Made by a program: the position numbers and the translations under genes. Below the pieces are notes generated by a model. The model made no database searches. It saw nothing but the letters and a program-made list of their open reading frames with translations, and was not told where the DNA came from. Of a stretch of DNA of 64,000 bases, positions 34,603-43,546 are shown piece by piece. Every line of letters starts with the position of its first letter. Positions within the stretch are counted from its first letter, which is position 1. The DNA comes from Actinomadura livida (GTDB taxonomy: Bacteria; Actinomycetota; Actinomycetes; Streptosporangiales; Streptosporangiaceae), in assembly GCF_014648675.1 (NCBI RefSeq), contig NZ_BMRO01000001.1, forward strand, positions 556,021 through 620,020, written 5' to 3'.

Positions 34603-36384
34603 ATGACTTCTTACATCGTGGTCTTCGGCCTCATTGTGGTCGTGGTCCTCGTGGTCGTCCTCGTAGCCCTAGGCCTCCGGGCCAGCAGGGCGGGACGCGA
34701 CGACGACGACTGGATGGACGACGAGCCGCAGCACCCGCGCGGCCGCCGGGCGGGCCCGCCCCAGGACGACATGGGCGGCCCCGACGACTACGGCTACAAC
34801 GACGGGTACGACGGCGCCTACGACGGCGGCTACGACCGGCACGGCGCGCCCGAGCCCGCCCATGACCGCCGGGTCGCCGGCGGCCCGCTCGCCGCCCCCA
34901 CCGCGTCCCCGCCGCCCCCCGCCCCGAGCGGGCAGGCGTCGGACGAGATGGAGGACGACGACTACTGGGCGACGATCACCTTCGACAAGCCCAGGTTCCC
35001 GTGGCAGCACGACCACGACGACGAGCGCTCGGACGCCGACTTCGCCGCCGACCCGCTGAACGCGCAGGGGCCCGCGGACCAGCCGCCGCCCGAGCAGCCG
35101 GGCCTCACGCAGCCGAGCCTGACCCAGCCCGTCCCGATGGGCGTCGAGACCCCCGGGCTCGCCGGCATGGGCGCGCAGGGCGGCGGGACCGGTCCGCAGC
35201 AGATGCCGGCGCCGGGCGGTTTCCAGGGCGGCTCCCCGTTCGCCGGGCACGACCCCGGCTCGACGGCGCTCGACCCCATCCCCGCCGACCTCGCGGGTCC
35301 CGGCGGCCCGGGCATGCCCGGCGGGCAGCCGCCGTACGGCGGCCCCGGCGCGCCCGACCAGCAGGTCTACGGCGGCCAGGAGCCCCAGCCCGCGTACGGC
35401 GCGGCCGACTACGGGCCCGGCGACCCGTCCTACGGCGGCCAGGACCAGTACGGCCACGGGCAGGACCAGGGGTACTCCGAGCAGCACCAGTACGGCTCTC
35501 CCGAGCCGTCCTACGGCGACTACGGCTCCGACCCGCTGGGCGGCCGGCAGGGCGGCTACGACATGCCCGCCGACCCCGGCCCGCGCGGCGGCGACCCCCG
35601 CTCGTCCGACCCGCTCGGCCTGCCCCTCGGCGAGCCCGCCGTCCCGGCCGCGCCCCCGGCGCCCCCGGCTCCTGCTCCGGCGCCCAGCGGCTCCGACACC
35701 GACGGGCACCGGCTCCCGTCCGTGGACGAGCTGCTCCAGCGCATCCAGTCCGACCGTGCGCGGTCGGCGAACCCGGCTGCCTCGTCCGACACGGGCGGCT
35801 CCTACGGCGGCGGCTCCCTGAACGACCCGCTGGGCGACCCGCTCAGCACCGGCTCGTTCGGGACGACCGGCGGTTCCGGAGGCACCGGCAACACCGGGCC
35901 GTGGCAGACCGGCGGGCCCTCCGGCGGGCAGGGCGGCGGTTACGACCCGGGGCTCGGCTCCGGCGTGCCGTCCGGTCCCCCGCCCGGCGGGATGGGGGCT
36001 CCGTCCGGGTACGGGCAGGGCCAGCAGAGCGACGGCTACCCGACGGCGCCCGCCTACGGCGACTCCCCGCGCTACGACGAGCCGCTCAGCGGCGGCCGCG
36101 AGTCCTTCGGCGGGTTCGGGGGCAACGAGGGCGGCTCCGGCGTCTACGGCGACTTCAGCGGCAGCAGCTACAACGGCGGCGCCGACCCGCTCGCCGCGCC
36201 GCACGACCCGAACGCCCAGGGCGGCTACCAGGACCCGAACGCCACCCAGGCGTACGGCCCGGGCGGCGGCTACTACGGCGGCTCGCAGCAGCAGGGCGGG
36301 TACCCGCAGGGCGGCCAGCCGAACGACAACGCCCCGTACGGCTCCCGCCAGCCGGCCGACGACTGGGAGAACTACCGCCGCTAG
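34603..36384 (+). CDS. Membrane-anchored low-complexity (prion-like) protein
   Basis: 593 residues. One N-terminal helix of almost only Val/Leu (about 3-26) anchors the protein. The rest is predicted to be disordered and cytoplasmic: an acidic part, then long Gly/Pro/Gln/Tyr/Asp-rich stretches with many YGG, GGQ and DPLG words, and one short possibly folded helix LPSVDELLQRIQSDRARS near residue 375. This composition resembles phase-separating proteins. No enzymatic motif. ATG at 34603 is preferred to the TTG 12 bases upstream. The gene stands alone and is closed by two strong hairpins. Possible scaffold at the membrane; that role is inference. Confidence 0.85.
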   Translation: MTSYIVVFGLIVVVVLVVVLVALGLRASRAGRDDDDWMDDEPQHPRGRRAGPPQDDMGGPDDYGYNDGYDGAYDGGYDRHGAPEPAHDRRVAGGPLAAPTASPPPPAPSGQASDEMEDDDYWATITFDKPRFPWQHDHDDERSDADFAADPLNAQGPADQPPPEQPGLTQPSLTQPVPMGVETPGLAGMGAQGGGTGPQQMPAPGGFQGGSPFAGHDPGSTALDPIPADLAGPGGPGMPGGQPPYGGPGAPDQQVYGGQEPQPAYGAADYGPGDPSYGGQDQYGHGQDQGYSEQHQYGSPEPSYGDYGSDPLGGRQGGYDMPADPGPRGGDPRSSDPLGLPLGEPAVPAAPPAPPAPAPAPSGSDTDGHRLPSVDELLQRIQSDRARSANPAASSDTGGSYGGGSLNDPLGDPLSTGSFGTTGGSGGTGNTGPWQTGGPSGGQGGGYDPGLGSGVPSGPPPGGMGAPSGYGQGQQSDGYPTAPAYGDSPRYDEPLSGGRESFGGFGGNEGGSGVYGDFSGSSYNGGADPLAAPHDPNAQGGYQDPNATQAYGPGGGYYGGSQQQGGYPQGGQPNDNAPYGSRQPADDWENYRR

Positions 36385-36391
36385 GCATCCC

Positions 36392-36456
36392 GGGCGGCCG
36401 CATCCGGCCGCCCGACCGCGAACGAGGGCCGCCGACTCCCGGCGGCCCTCGTTCGC
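36392..36456 (+). terminator. Double hairpin terminator
   Basis: Two stems in tandem: GGGCGGCCG/CGGCCGCCC (9 bp, loop CATC) at 36392-36413 and a perfect 16-bp stem GCGAACGAGGGCCGCC at 36418-36456 with a seven-base loop. They end the low-complexity protein gene. Confidence 0.85.
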
Positions 36457-36551
36457 GTCTCCGCCCGCAGAGGCTCCGGCGGGACGGCGCGCACCCGCCA
36501 TCTCGCGAATGGCCTGGCTGAAGCGGCTCTAATCCTGGTTATATACGGAGA

Positions 36552-38813
36552 GTGACTTCAAAGCCACTCAACGTGTCCACATTTCGGCGGGACTTCCTCG
36601 CGTCGTTCGTCGTGTTCCTCGTCGCGATCCCGCTGTCGCTCGGCATCGCGGTCGCGTCCGGCGCCCCGGTCGCGGCCGGGCTGATCGCCGCCGTCGTCGG
36701 CGGTGTCGTCGCGGGCCTGATCGGCGGGTCACCGCTGCAGGTCAGCGGCCCCGCGGCGGGCCTGACCGTGATCGTCGCCGAGCTGGTGCAGACCTACGGC
36801 TGGCGCGCCACCTGCACGATCACCCTCCTCGGCGGGCTGCTCCAGGTCGCCCTCGGGGCCGGCAAGGTCGCCCGGACGGCCCTCGCGGTCTCCCCCGCCG
36901 TCGTGCACGGGATGCTCGCGGGCGTCGGCGTCGTCCTCGTCCTGGCGCAGGTGCACGTCTTGCTCGGCGGCAGCCCCCAGCAGTCGGCGCTCGCCAACCT
37001 GGGCGAGCTGCCGGGCCAGCTGGCGGCCCCGAACACCCACCCGGCCCTCCTCGGCGCACTGACGGTCCTGGTGCTGCTGTTCTGGTCGCGGCTCCCGAGC
37101 ACCGGCCCGCTGCGGCTGATCCCCGGGCCGCTGCCCGCGATCGCCCTCGCCACCCTGACCGCCTGGTCGCTCGGCTGGGACGTCCGGCGCGTCGAACTGC
37201 CCGACTCCCTCTTCGGGGGGTGGGACACCCCCGCCGTGCCGGAGGGCCCGCCCATCGGCATCGTCGGCGCCGTCCTCTCCGTCGCGCTCGTGGCGGCCGT
37301 CGAGTCGCTGCTGTGCAGCGTCGCCGTCGACCGGCGGCGCCCCGCCGGGGTGCCGCGCGCCGACCTCGACCGCGACCTGCTCGGGCAGGGCGCGGGTAAC
37401 GCGGTGTCCGGGTTCCTCGGCGGGCTGCCGATCGCGGGCGTGATCGTCCGCAGCACGGCCAACATCGAGGCGGGTGCCCGCTCCCGCACGTCGGCCGTCC
37501 TGCACGGCGTGTGGGTGCTGGTCCTCGCGCTGTCGTGCGGCCCCGCCATCGAGCAGGTGCCGCTGCCCGCGCTCGCGGCGCTGCTGGTCGTGCTGGGCGT
37601 CCGGCTCATCGACACCGCCCGCATCCGCGACCTGCGCCACCACCGCGAGGCGCCCGCCTACTTCGCCACCCTCGTCGGCGTCGTCGTCCTCGGGCTCGGT
37701 GAGGGCGTCCTGGTGGGCATCGCGGTCATGGGGGTGCTGGCGCTGCGGCGGCTGACCCGGCTGTCGGTCCGCGCCGAGCACCTCGTCCCCGAACCCGATG
37801 ACGGCCCGGTCCCGATCCGCACCCACGTGGTCGTGGAGGGCACGCTGACCTTCCTCGGCGTCCCCAAGGTGACGCGCCTCCTGCATGAGGTCCCGCCGGG
37901 CGCCAGCGTCGATCTCGACCTGAACGTCGACTTCATGGACCACGCCGCGTTCGACGCCATCCACCAGTGGCGGCTCGCGCACGAGCGCCAGGGAGGGAGG
38001 GTCGACATCGACGAGGTTCACGAGGCTTGGTATGAAAGAGCCGTGACAGGTGACATGTCCTCGCCGCGTAAATCGCCCCCTTCCGCCCGTTGGTGGGCGC
38101 CATGGGCGAATCGTCGACGGCGTTCCGAGGAGGAACTCGACGCCCCCGAGGTGTCCCCCGCCGCCGTGCTGCTGGACGGCGTCCGCGAGTACCACGGCCG
38201 GACCGCCCGGCTGGTGCGGCCGATCATGGCCGAGCTGGCGATGGAGCAGAAGCCCCAGCACCTCTTCATCACCTGCGTGGACTCGCGCATCGTGCCCAAC
38301 ATCATCACCGCCAGCGGCCCCGGCGACCTGTTCATCAACCGCAACGTCGGCGCCCTCGTCCCGCGGTACGGCTCCCGCACCCGCGACGACTCCGTCGCGG
38401 CCACCGTCGAGTACGCCACCAACGTCCTCGACATCCGGACGATCACCGTCTGCGGCCACTCCAACTGCGGCGCGATGGCCGCGCTCCTCGCCGGCGGCAC
38501 CGAGGTCGAGCACCTCTCCGGCCTGTCGCGGTGGCTGAAGCACGGCAACCACAGCCTCGCCCGCTTCCTCGCCACCGACCCGTCCGGCGAGGACGCCCCG
38601 CCCCTCACCCGGCTCTGCAAGATCAACGTGATGCAGCAGCTCGACAACCTGCTCACCTACCCGTGGCTGCGCAAGCGCGTCGAGTCCGGCGAGATCGAAC
38701 TGGTGGGCCTCTACCTGGACCTGCAGTCCGCCAACGTCGAGATCCTCGACCGGGCCACGGGCGCCTTCATGCCCGTCCCGGACGACGCCCCGCCGGCCCG
38801 GACCGTCACCTGA
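36552..38813 (+). CDS. SulP anion transporter fused to a beta-carbonic anhydrase
   Basis: 753 residues in three parts: SulP/SLC26 transport domain of 10-14 helices (about 10-405), a STAS-like domain (about 415-492, with VDLDLNVDFMDHAAFDAI), and a complete beta-class carbonic anhydrase (about 520-740) with zinc ligands in CVDSR (C575) and HSNCG (H636, C639) and the Asp/Arg dyad next to the first. It would carry bicarbonate or another anion and interconvert it with CO2 at the inner face. Mycobacterium Rv3273 has the same layout. GTG start at 36552; TATATA lies five bases before, suggesting a leaderless transcript. Confidence 0.95.
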   Translation: MTSKPLNVSTFRRDFLASFVVFLVAIPLSLGIAVASGAPVAAGLIAAVVGGVVAGLIGGSPLQVSGPAAGLTVIVAELVQTYGWRATCTITLLGGLLQVALGAGKVARTALAVSPAVVHGMLAGVGVVLVLAQVHVLLGGSPQQSALANLGELPGQLAAPNTHPALLGALTVLVLLFWSRLPSTGPLRLIPGPLPAIALATLTAWSLGWDVRRVELPDSLFGGWDTPAVPEGPPIGIVGAVLSVALVAAVESLLCSVAVDRRRPAGVPRADLDRDLLGQGAGNAVSGFLGGLPIAGVIVRSTANIEAGARSRTSAVLHGVWVLVLALSCGPAIEQVPLPALAALLVVLGVRLIDTARIRDLRHHREAPAYFATLVGVVVLGLGEGVLVGIAVMGVLALRRLTRLSVRAEHLVPEPDDGPVPIRTHVVVEGTLTFLGVPKVTRLLHEVPPGASVDLDLNVDFMDHAAFDAIHQWRLAHERQGGRVDIDEVHEAWYERAVTGDMSSPRKSPPSARWWAPWANRRRRSEEELDAPEVSPAAVLLDGVREYHGRTARLVRPIMAELAMEQKPQHLFITCVDSRIVPNIITASGPGDLFINRNVGALVPRYGSRTRDDSVAATVEYATNVLDIRTITVCGHSNCGAMAALLAGGTEVEHLSGLSRWLKHGNHSLARFLATDPSGEDAPPLTRLCKINVMQQLDNLLTYPWLRKRVESGEIELVGLYLDLQSANVEILDRATGAFMPVPDDAPPARTVT

Positions 38814-38820
38814 CACGCAA

Positions 38821-38854
38821 GCGCGGGCCGTCCCCCCGCAAGGACGGCCCGCGC
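38821..38854. terminator. Hairpin terminator between convergent genes
   Basis: A perfect 13-bp stem GCGCGGGCCGTCC/GGACGGCCCGCGC with a loop of about eight bases, after the SulP-carbonic anhydrase gene. Confidence 0.8.
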
Positions 38855-38884
38855 GTCAGTGTGCCTTCAGTCGGCGCCCGCGGG

Positions 38885-39082
38885 TCAGCGGCTCACGAGG
38901 TCGTCGTGGCGCGTGTAGTCCCGCACGTACATTCCCGTCACCCGGCGCGCCCGCCGCGCACGCCGGTCGGACGCGGGCAGGAACAGCGCGTCGTACCGGC
39001 TGGCGCGCGAGAAGTCCCACAGATAGACCAGTCCGGCCACTCCCCCCGCCAGGACGAGGGCCACGAACATGATGATGAACAT
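38885..39082 (-). CDS. Small single-pass membrane protein, 65 residues
   Basis: One N-terminal membrane helix (about 3-23, MFIIMFVALVLAGGVAG) and a very basic cytoplasmic tail with RRARRARR and a final MYVRDYTRHDDLVSR. The ATG at 39082 has AAAGGAGCCTCG upstream; a longer reading frame to 39130 lacks a ribosome site. No family recognised; single gene between a terminator and a lower-GC patch. Confidence 0.7.
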   Translation of the reverse strand: MFIIMFVALVLAGGVAGLVYLWDFSRASRYDALFLPASDRRARRARRVTGMYVRDYTRHDDLVSR

Positions 39083-39241
39083 CGAGGCTCCTTTCCACGG
39101 GACCCAGCACCTCGGCCCCGCCGCCGTCACCGATCAAGGCGATCAGCTCTCCCCTAGAAGGTAAGCGCCCCGTTTCAACCTCTCTGTGTCGTATGACCCG
39201 AACCATGTGAGTTGCACGCCCCTCCCCACGGGATGGCGCGC

Positions 39242-39649
39242 TCAGCTGCTGAGCTTGGGACTGGCTTCGCGAAACCTCGCCAGTCGATTGAACTGGTCGT
39301 CCAGCCAGTACTCGTCTGGGCCGACCTGCACCCGCACGGTTGCCATGGAACCCACTCGGTCCTCGATCGTGACCCAGAGGTAGTCGTACTCGTCGTCCCA
39401 CTCGATGGTGAGCACAGTCCTGCCCGCGGCCTCCATCCAGCTGCCGGTCTCCTCGCCGTCGAGGGCTTCGAGAACCTCGGCCCATTCTGCGATGTCGTCC
39501 GAATGGAGCGAGATCTTCTTGCGTCCCTTAACGAACTCCGTGTCGACGACGATCTCGCCTTCCAGGCTGGCGGGATCCACACTCACCACGACGGTGGGAC
39601 TCGTGGCCCACGTTGACTGCAAGCTTATGAGATCGATGCGTTCAGGCAT
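39242..39649 (-). CDS. DUF5959-like protein in a lower-GC patch
   Basis: 135 residues, acidic, mainly beta, with EWAEVLEALDGEETGSWMEA and GRTVLTIEWDDEYDYLWV as the most distinctive parts; it resembles DUF5959 proteins, common single genes in actinomycetes that look like immunity or accessory proteins. No membrane segment. ATG at 39649 with AGAGGTACAAG upstream. Codon use is less G/C-biased (ctt, gat, tcg mixes) than in flanking genes, and both flanks are AT-richer, suggesting recent gain. Function unknown. Confidence 0.65.
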   Translation of the reverse strand: MPERIDLISLQSTWATSPTVVVSVDPASLEGEIVVDTEFVKGRKKISLHSDDIAEWAEVLEALDGEETGSWMEAAGRTVLTIEWDDEYDYLWVTIEDRVGSMATVRVQVGPDEYWLDDQFNRLARFREASPKLSS

Positions 39650-39833
39650 CTTGTACCTCTTATATCTGGCGAGTGCGGCCTTAAAGGTTATTGCGCACCA
39701 TGATGTCCGCAACGGGCACGGCGCGGTGTTCAGCCCGCATTCTTCCCGGTGATCGGCGGCAGGGCTGGACGGTTCCGAACATGTACGGGGCGGGCCACGT
39801 ACCCGTCTTCGTGCGGCGCCGGGCGGGTGAAGG

Positions 39834-40236
39834 GCGGACGAGTCGGCCTGTAAGCCGGGTTCTGTGCCCGCCGGCCCTTGCGGGGCGGCGGGTGACGGCC
39901 ATCCATCTCGGGCCGCCGTTGCCGGCGGCCTCCAGCGGTCTACCCGCAGGCTCGGGCGGGCCGCCCTCGGGCACCTGCGCGGGGCCTCTTGCGGGGCCCC
40001 TTCTTGACCTTGCTCCGGGTGGGGTTTACCGAGCCGCCCACGTCACCGTGGGCGCTGGTGAGCTCTTACCTCACCGTTTCACCCTTACCACCGGCGGACC
40101 GGTGGCGGTCTGCTTTCTGTGGCACTTTCCCGCGGGTCACCCCGGGTCGGCGTTACCGACCACCCTGCCCTGTGGAGCCCGGACTTTCCTCGACGGGGAT
40201 CGCTCCCCGACGCGGCCGTCCGGCCGGCTCGTCCGC
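39834..40236 (-). ncRNA. rnpB: RNase P RNA (type A)
   Basis: Ribozyme that removes 5' leaders from pre-tRNAs. Read on the minus strand, the transcript starts GCGGACGAG and ends CTCGTCCGC, which pair as helix P1. Conserved core elements are present: GAGGAAAGTCCGGGCTCC near the 5' end, GGTAAGAGCTCACC and GGTAAACCCC in the middle, GGTAGACCGCTGGAGG, and ACAGAACCCGGCTTACAG near the 3' end. About 403 bases, normal for actinobacteria. Ends are set by P1 and may be a few bases off. Confidence 0.96.
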
Positions 40237-40274
40237 CGTACATAGACGATAGCGGGTCCGGTGTTGTTCCCGGC

Positions 40275-41618
40275 TCACGGCAGGGTCGTCAGGGCCTCGT
40301 CCAGGCGGGACTGGGGGAGGGTGTGGTCTTCCATCTCGCCGGAGAGGTAGCGGTCGTAGGCGGCCATGTCCAGGTGGCCGTGGCCGCAGAGGGCGGTGAG
40401 GATGACCTTGGGTTCGCCCGTCTCGGCGCAGTGGCGGGCCTCCGCGATGGCGGCGGCCAGGGCGTGGGTGGGCTCGGGGGCCGGGACGATGCCCTCCGTG
40501 CGGGCGAACAGGATCCCCGCCTCGAAGCATTCGCGCTGGGGCTTGGCCTCGGCCTCGAAGATGTCCAGGTCGTACATGTGGGAGAGCAGCGGGGCCATCC
40601 CGTGGTAGCGGAGGCCGCCCGCGTGGATGGGGTCGGGGACGAAGTCGTGCCCCAGCGTGTGCATCTTGAGAAGGGGCGTGAAGCCGGCCGTGTCGCCGAA
40701 GTCGTAGGCGTAGCGGCCCCGGGTGAAGGACGGGCACGCATCCGGCTCCACCGCCCGGATCGCCGGGTTCATCCGGCCCTGCAGCTTCTCGCGGAGGAAC
40801 GGGAAGAACAGGCCCGCGAAGTTGGAGCCGCCGCCGGTGCAGCCGACGATCAGGTCGGGGGTGTCGCCGACGAGCGCGAGCTGTTCGAGGGCCTCCTCGC
40901 CGATCACCGTCTGGTGCATCAGGACGTGGTTCAGGACGCTGCCGAGCGCGTACCGGGTGTCGTCCGGGGAGGCCGACTCGACGGCCTCGCTGATGGCGAT
41001 GCCGAGGGAGCCGGGCGAGGCCGGGTCGTCCGCGAGGATCTTCGCGCCGGACGCGGTCAGCCGGGACGGGCTGGCGTGCACCTGTGCCCCGTACAGCTCC
41101 ATCATCGAGCGGCGGTACGGCTTCTGGTCGTAGGAGGCCCGGACCATCCAGATCTCGCATTCGAGGGCGAACTGCGCGCATGCGAACGCGAGCGCGCTGC
41201 CCCACTGGCCGGCGCCCGTCTCGGTGGTGAGGCGCCTGATGCCCTGGCGCGCGTTGTAGTACGCCTGCGGGACGGCCGTGTTCGGCTTGTGGGAGCCGAC
41301 CGGGGAGACGCCCTCGTACTTGACGTAGATGCGGGCGGGCGTGCCGAGGGCGTGTTCGAGGCGGTGGGCCCGGATGAGGGGGGTGGGGCGCCAGAGCCGG
41401 TAGACGTCGCGGACCTCCTCGGGGATGTCGACGAAGCGCTCGCCCGAGACCTCCTGGGCGATGAGGTCCATCGGGAACAGCGGCGCGAGGTCGTCCGGGC
41501 CGACCGGTTCGCGCGTTCCCGGGTGCAGGGGCGGGGGCGGCGGCGCGGGCAGGTCGGGGACGACGTTGTACCAGCGGCTCGGGAGCCTCGACTCGTCCAG
41601 CAGGATCTTCGTCGTCAC
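40275..41618 (-). CDS. TrpB-like (TrpB2-type) PLP-dependent enzyme
   Basis: 447 residues, fold type II PLP enzyme related to the beta subunit of tryptophan synthase but of the longer TrpB2 class. The PLP lysine is in VGSHKPNTA (about residue 111) and the phosphate cup is [10 protein letters not shown]. TrpB2 proteins condense serine and indole without a TrpA partner, or act on related substrates. No trp genes lie nearby, so it is probably a stand-alone salvage or accessory enzyme. GTG at 41618 is chosen because GGGGAGGAACC precedes it. Confidence 0.92.
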   Translation of the reverse strand: MTTKILLDESRLPSRWYNVVPDLPAPPPPPLHPGTREPVGPDDLAPLFPMDLIAQEVSGERFVDIPEEVRDVYRLWRPTPLIRAHRLEHALGTPARIYVKYEGVSPVGSHKPNTAVPQAYYNARQGIRRLTTETGAGQWGSALAFACAQFALECEIWMVRASYDQKPYRRSMMELYGAQVHASPSRLTASGAKILADDPASPGSLGIAISEAVESASPDDTRYALGSVLNHVLMHQTVIGEEALEQLALVGDTPDLIVGCTGGGSNFAGLFFPFLREKLQGRMNPAIRAVEPDACPSFTRGRYAYDFGDTAGFTPLLKMHTLGHDFVPDPIHAGGLRYHGMAPLLSHMYDLDIFEAEAKPQRECFEAGILFARTEGIVPAPEPTHALAAAIAEARHCAETGEPKVILTALCGHGHLDMAAYDRYLSGEMEDHTLPQSRLDEALTTLP

Positions 41619-41693
41619 GGTTCCTCCCCAGGTCACGGTGCCCTTCTGTGGAGCGTAGGCGCGCTGGGGGCCGCTACGGAAGGCCGGTTCCGG

Positions 41694-42806
41694 TCAGGCC
41701 GGAAGATGGTGGACGTCGTTGAAGGACCGCAGGGTAGCGGGGCCGTCGGCGTACCAGTCGATGGACGACAGCGCCGCCACGTCCAGGTGCATCCGGTACA
41801 GGGACGGCATGGGCGCGCCCAGGGCGTCCTTGACCAGCATCTTGATCGGCGTGACGTGCGAGACCACCAGGACGGTCTGCTCGCGGTGGCGGACCTTCAC
41901 CTTGTCCAGGGCGGTCCGGACGCGGCGCGAGACCTGCGCGAAGCTCTCGCCCCCGGGCGGCGCGACCTCCGGATCGGCCAGCCATGCCTTGAGCTCGGCC
42001 GGCCAGCCCTTGCCGGCCTCGGCGAACGTGAGCCCCTCCCAATCGCCGAAATCGGCCTCGCGGAAACCGTCCTCGACGCGGACGTCGAGCCCGGTGACGG
42101 CGGCGACCTCGGCGGCGGTGGCGCGGCAGCGCGCCAGCGGCGAGGTGACGATCGCGTCCAGCCCGCGGTCCTTGAGGGCGAGCGCCGCGGCGCGGGCCTG
42201 GGCGAGTCCGTTCGCGGTCAGCGGGACGTCGCTCGTCCCGGCGAAGCGCTTCTCGACCGACAGCGGCGTCTCACCGTGCCGGAGCAGGACCGTGGTCATC
42301 GGGGTGGACGACGGCGGCCGCACCGGCGCCGGGGGCGGTTCCGGCTCCCCCGGCGGCTCCTCGACCTTGCGGACCCACTGCTCGCCGCGGGCCGCGGCGT
42401 CCATGGCCTCGTTGGCGAGGCGGTCGGCGTGCGCGTTGCGGTTCCGCGGGATCCACGTGTAGGAGACCGACCCCAGATCCTCCGCCAGCTCGCGGGCCCG
42501 CAGGGCCAGCGGGACCATGTCCGGGTGCTTGATCTTCCAGCGTCCGGACATCTGCTCCACGACGAGCTTGGAGTCCATCCGGACCTCGACGCGGGCGGCC
42601 GCGTCGATCCCGGACGCGGCGGCCAGCCCGGCGATGAGGCCCCGGTACTCCGCCACGTTGTTGGTGGCGTCCCCGATCGCCTCGGCGACCTCGGCCAGGA
42701 CCTCCCCGGTCAGCGCGTCGCGGACGAGCGCCCCGTACCCGGCCGGGCCGGGGTTGCCGCGCGATCCCCCGTCCGCCTCGACGACCAGCTTCCGGCCCGC
42801 GCTCAC
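41694..42806 (-). CDS. Bifunctional RNase HI / histidine phosphatase
   Basis: 370 residues, the Rv2228c layout. RNase HI domain (1-135): acidic residues in VEADGGSRGNPGP, NVAEYRGL, MDSKLVVEQM and NAHADRLAN, which cut RNA in RNA-DNA hybrids. A Pro-rich linker leads to a phosphoglycerate-mutase-like acid phosphatase domain (about 170-370) with LLRHGET and catalytic FREADFGDWEG and VVSHVTP; the mycobacterial protein has alpha-ribazole phosphatase (CobC) activity. Its GTG start overlaps the zinc-ribbon stop (GTGA), making the last gene of a three-gene operon. Confidence 0.94.
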   Translation of the reverse strand: MSAGRKLVVEADGGSRGNPGPAGYGALVRDALTGEVLAEVAEAIGDATNNVAEYRGLIAGLAAASGIDAAARVEVRMDSKLVVEQMSGRWKIKHPDMVPLALRARELAEDLGSVSYTWIPRNRNAHADRLANEAMDAAARGEQWVRKVEEPPGEPEPPPAPVRPPSSTPMTTVLLRHGETPLSVEKRFAGTSDVPLTANGLAQARAAALALKDRGLDAIVTSPLARCRATAAEVAAVTGLDVRVEDGFREADFGDWEGLTFAEAGKGWPAELKAWLADPEVAPPGGESFAQVSRRVRTALDKVKVRHREQTVLVVSHVTPIKMLVKDALGAPMPSLYRMHLDVAALSSIDWYADGPATLRSFNDVHHLPA

Positions 42807-43546
42807 AGGCCCGACTCTGGCGTCCGGATCAGGATGCGGCGGCACTCCTCGCAGCGGACGACCTCGTCCTCGGCGGCGGCGCGGATGTTGTTCAGGTCCA
42901 CCGTGTTGAGCGCCAGGTGGCAGCCCTGGCAGGCACCGCGGAAAAGCTTGGCCGCGCCGACGCCGCCGAACTGGCCGCGCAGCTTCTCGTAGAGGGCCAG
43001 CAGGTCCTCGGGGATGTCCTTGGCGACCGCGGTGCGCGCGGCGCTGGTCGTCCCGGCCTCGTCGTCGATCTCCCGCCGGGCGGCGTCGCGGCGCTCGACG
43101 AGCGCCGCCAGCTCGTCCTGCGCGGCGGCCTGGTCGGCGCGCAGCGCGGACACCTCGCCCTCCGCCTCCTCCGACCGCTCCATGATCTCCAGGACGACCT
43201 CCTCCAGGTCGGACTGGCGGCGCTGCAGCGACTCGATCTCCGCCTGGAGGTTGCTGAGGTCCTTGGCCGAGGACACCTGCCCGGAGTCGAGCCGCTTCTG
43301 GTCGCGGTCGGCCCGGGCGCGGACCTGCTCGACGTCCTGCTCGGCCTTCTTCTGCTCGCGCTGCAGGTCGCCGGTCTCCGTCTCGGCCGCCACGATCGCG
43401 TCGCGCAGTTCGGTCAGGCGTCCCTCCAGCCGCTCGATCTCCGCCAGCTCGGGCAGCGTGCGCCGGCGGTGGGCCAGCCGGTCCAGCGAGGCGTCGAGCT
43501 CCTGCAGGTCGAGCAGGCGGAGCTGGGCTTGGGGTGCGGCTTTCAA
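42803..43546 (-). CDS. Coiled-coil protein with C4 zinc ribbon (CT398/Rv2229c type)
   Basis: 247 residues. Residues 1-180 are a long coiled coil rich in Glu/Arg/Gln/Leu, followed by a helix and a zinc ribbon with CQGC and CEEC near the C-terminus. The family, found across bacteria next to NIF3 and RNase HI genes, is thought to bind nucleic acid or act as an adaptor for secretion or ribosome-linked factors. TTG start at 43546 overlaps the NIF3 stop (TTGA); AAGGAG four to five bases upstream supports this unusual start. Confidence 0.9.
   Translation of the reverse strand: MKAAPQAQLRLLDLQELDASLDRLAHRRRTLPELAEIERLEGRLTELRDAIVAAETETGDLQREQKKAEQDVEQVRARADRDQKRLDSGQVSSAKDLSNLQAEIESLQRRQSDLEEVVLEIMERSEEAEGEVSALRADQAAAQDELAALVERRDAARREIDDEAGTTSAARTAVAKDIPEDLLALYEKLRGQFGGVGAAKLFRGACQGCHLALNTVDLNNIRAAAEDEVVRCEECRRILIRTPESGL

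Noticed and set aside
34669-36501. 610-residue minus-strand ORF
   Set aside because: Antisense of the low-complexity protein. The plus frame has a membrane anchor, consistent composition and terminators, while the minus frame has none of these.
39681-40252. ORFs over the RNase P RNA
   Set aside because: The region is explained by rnpB on the minus strand; the frames carry no protein signal.
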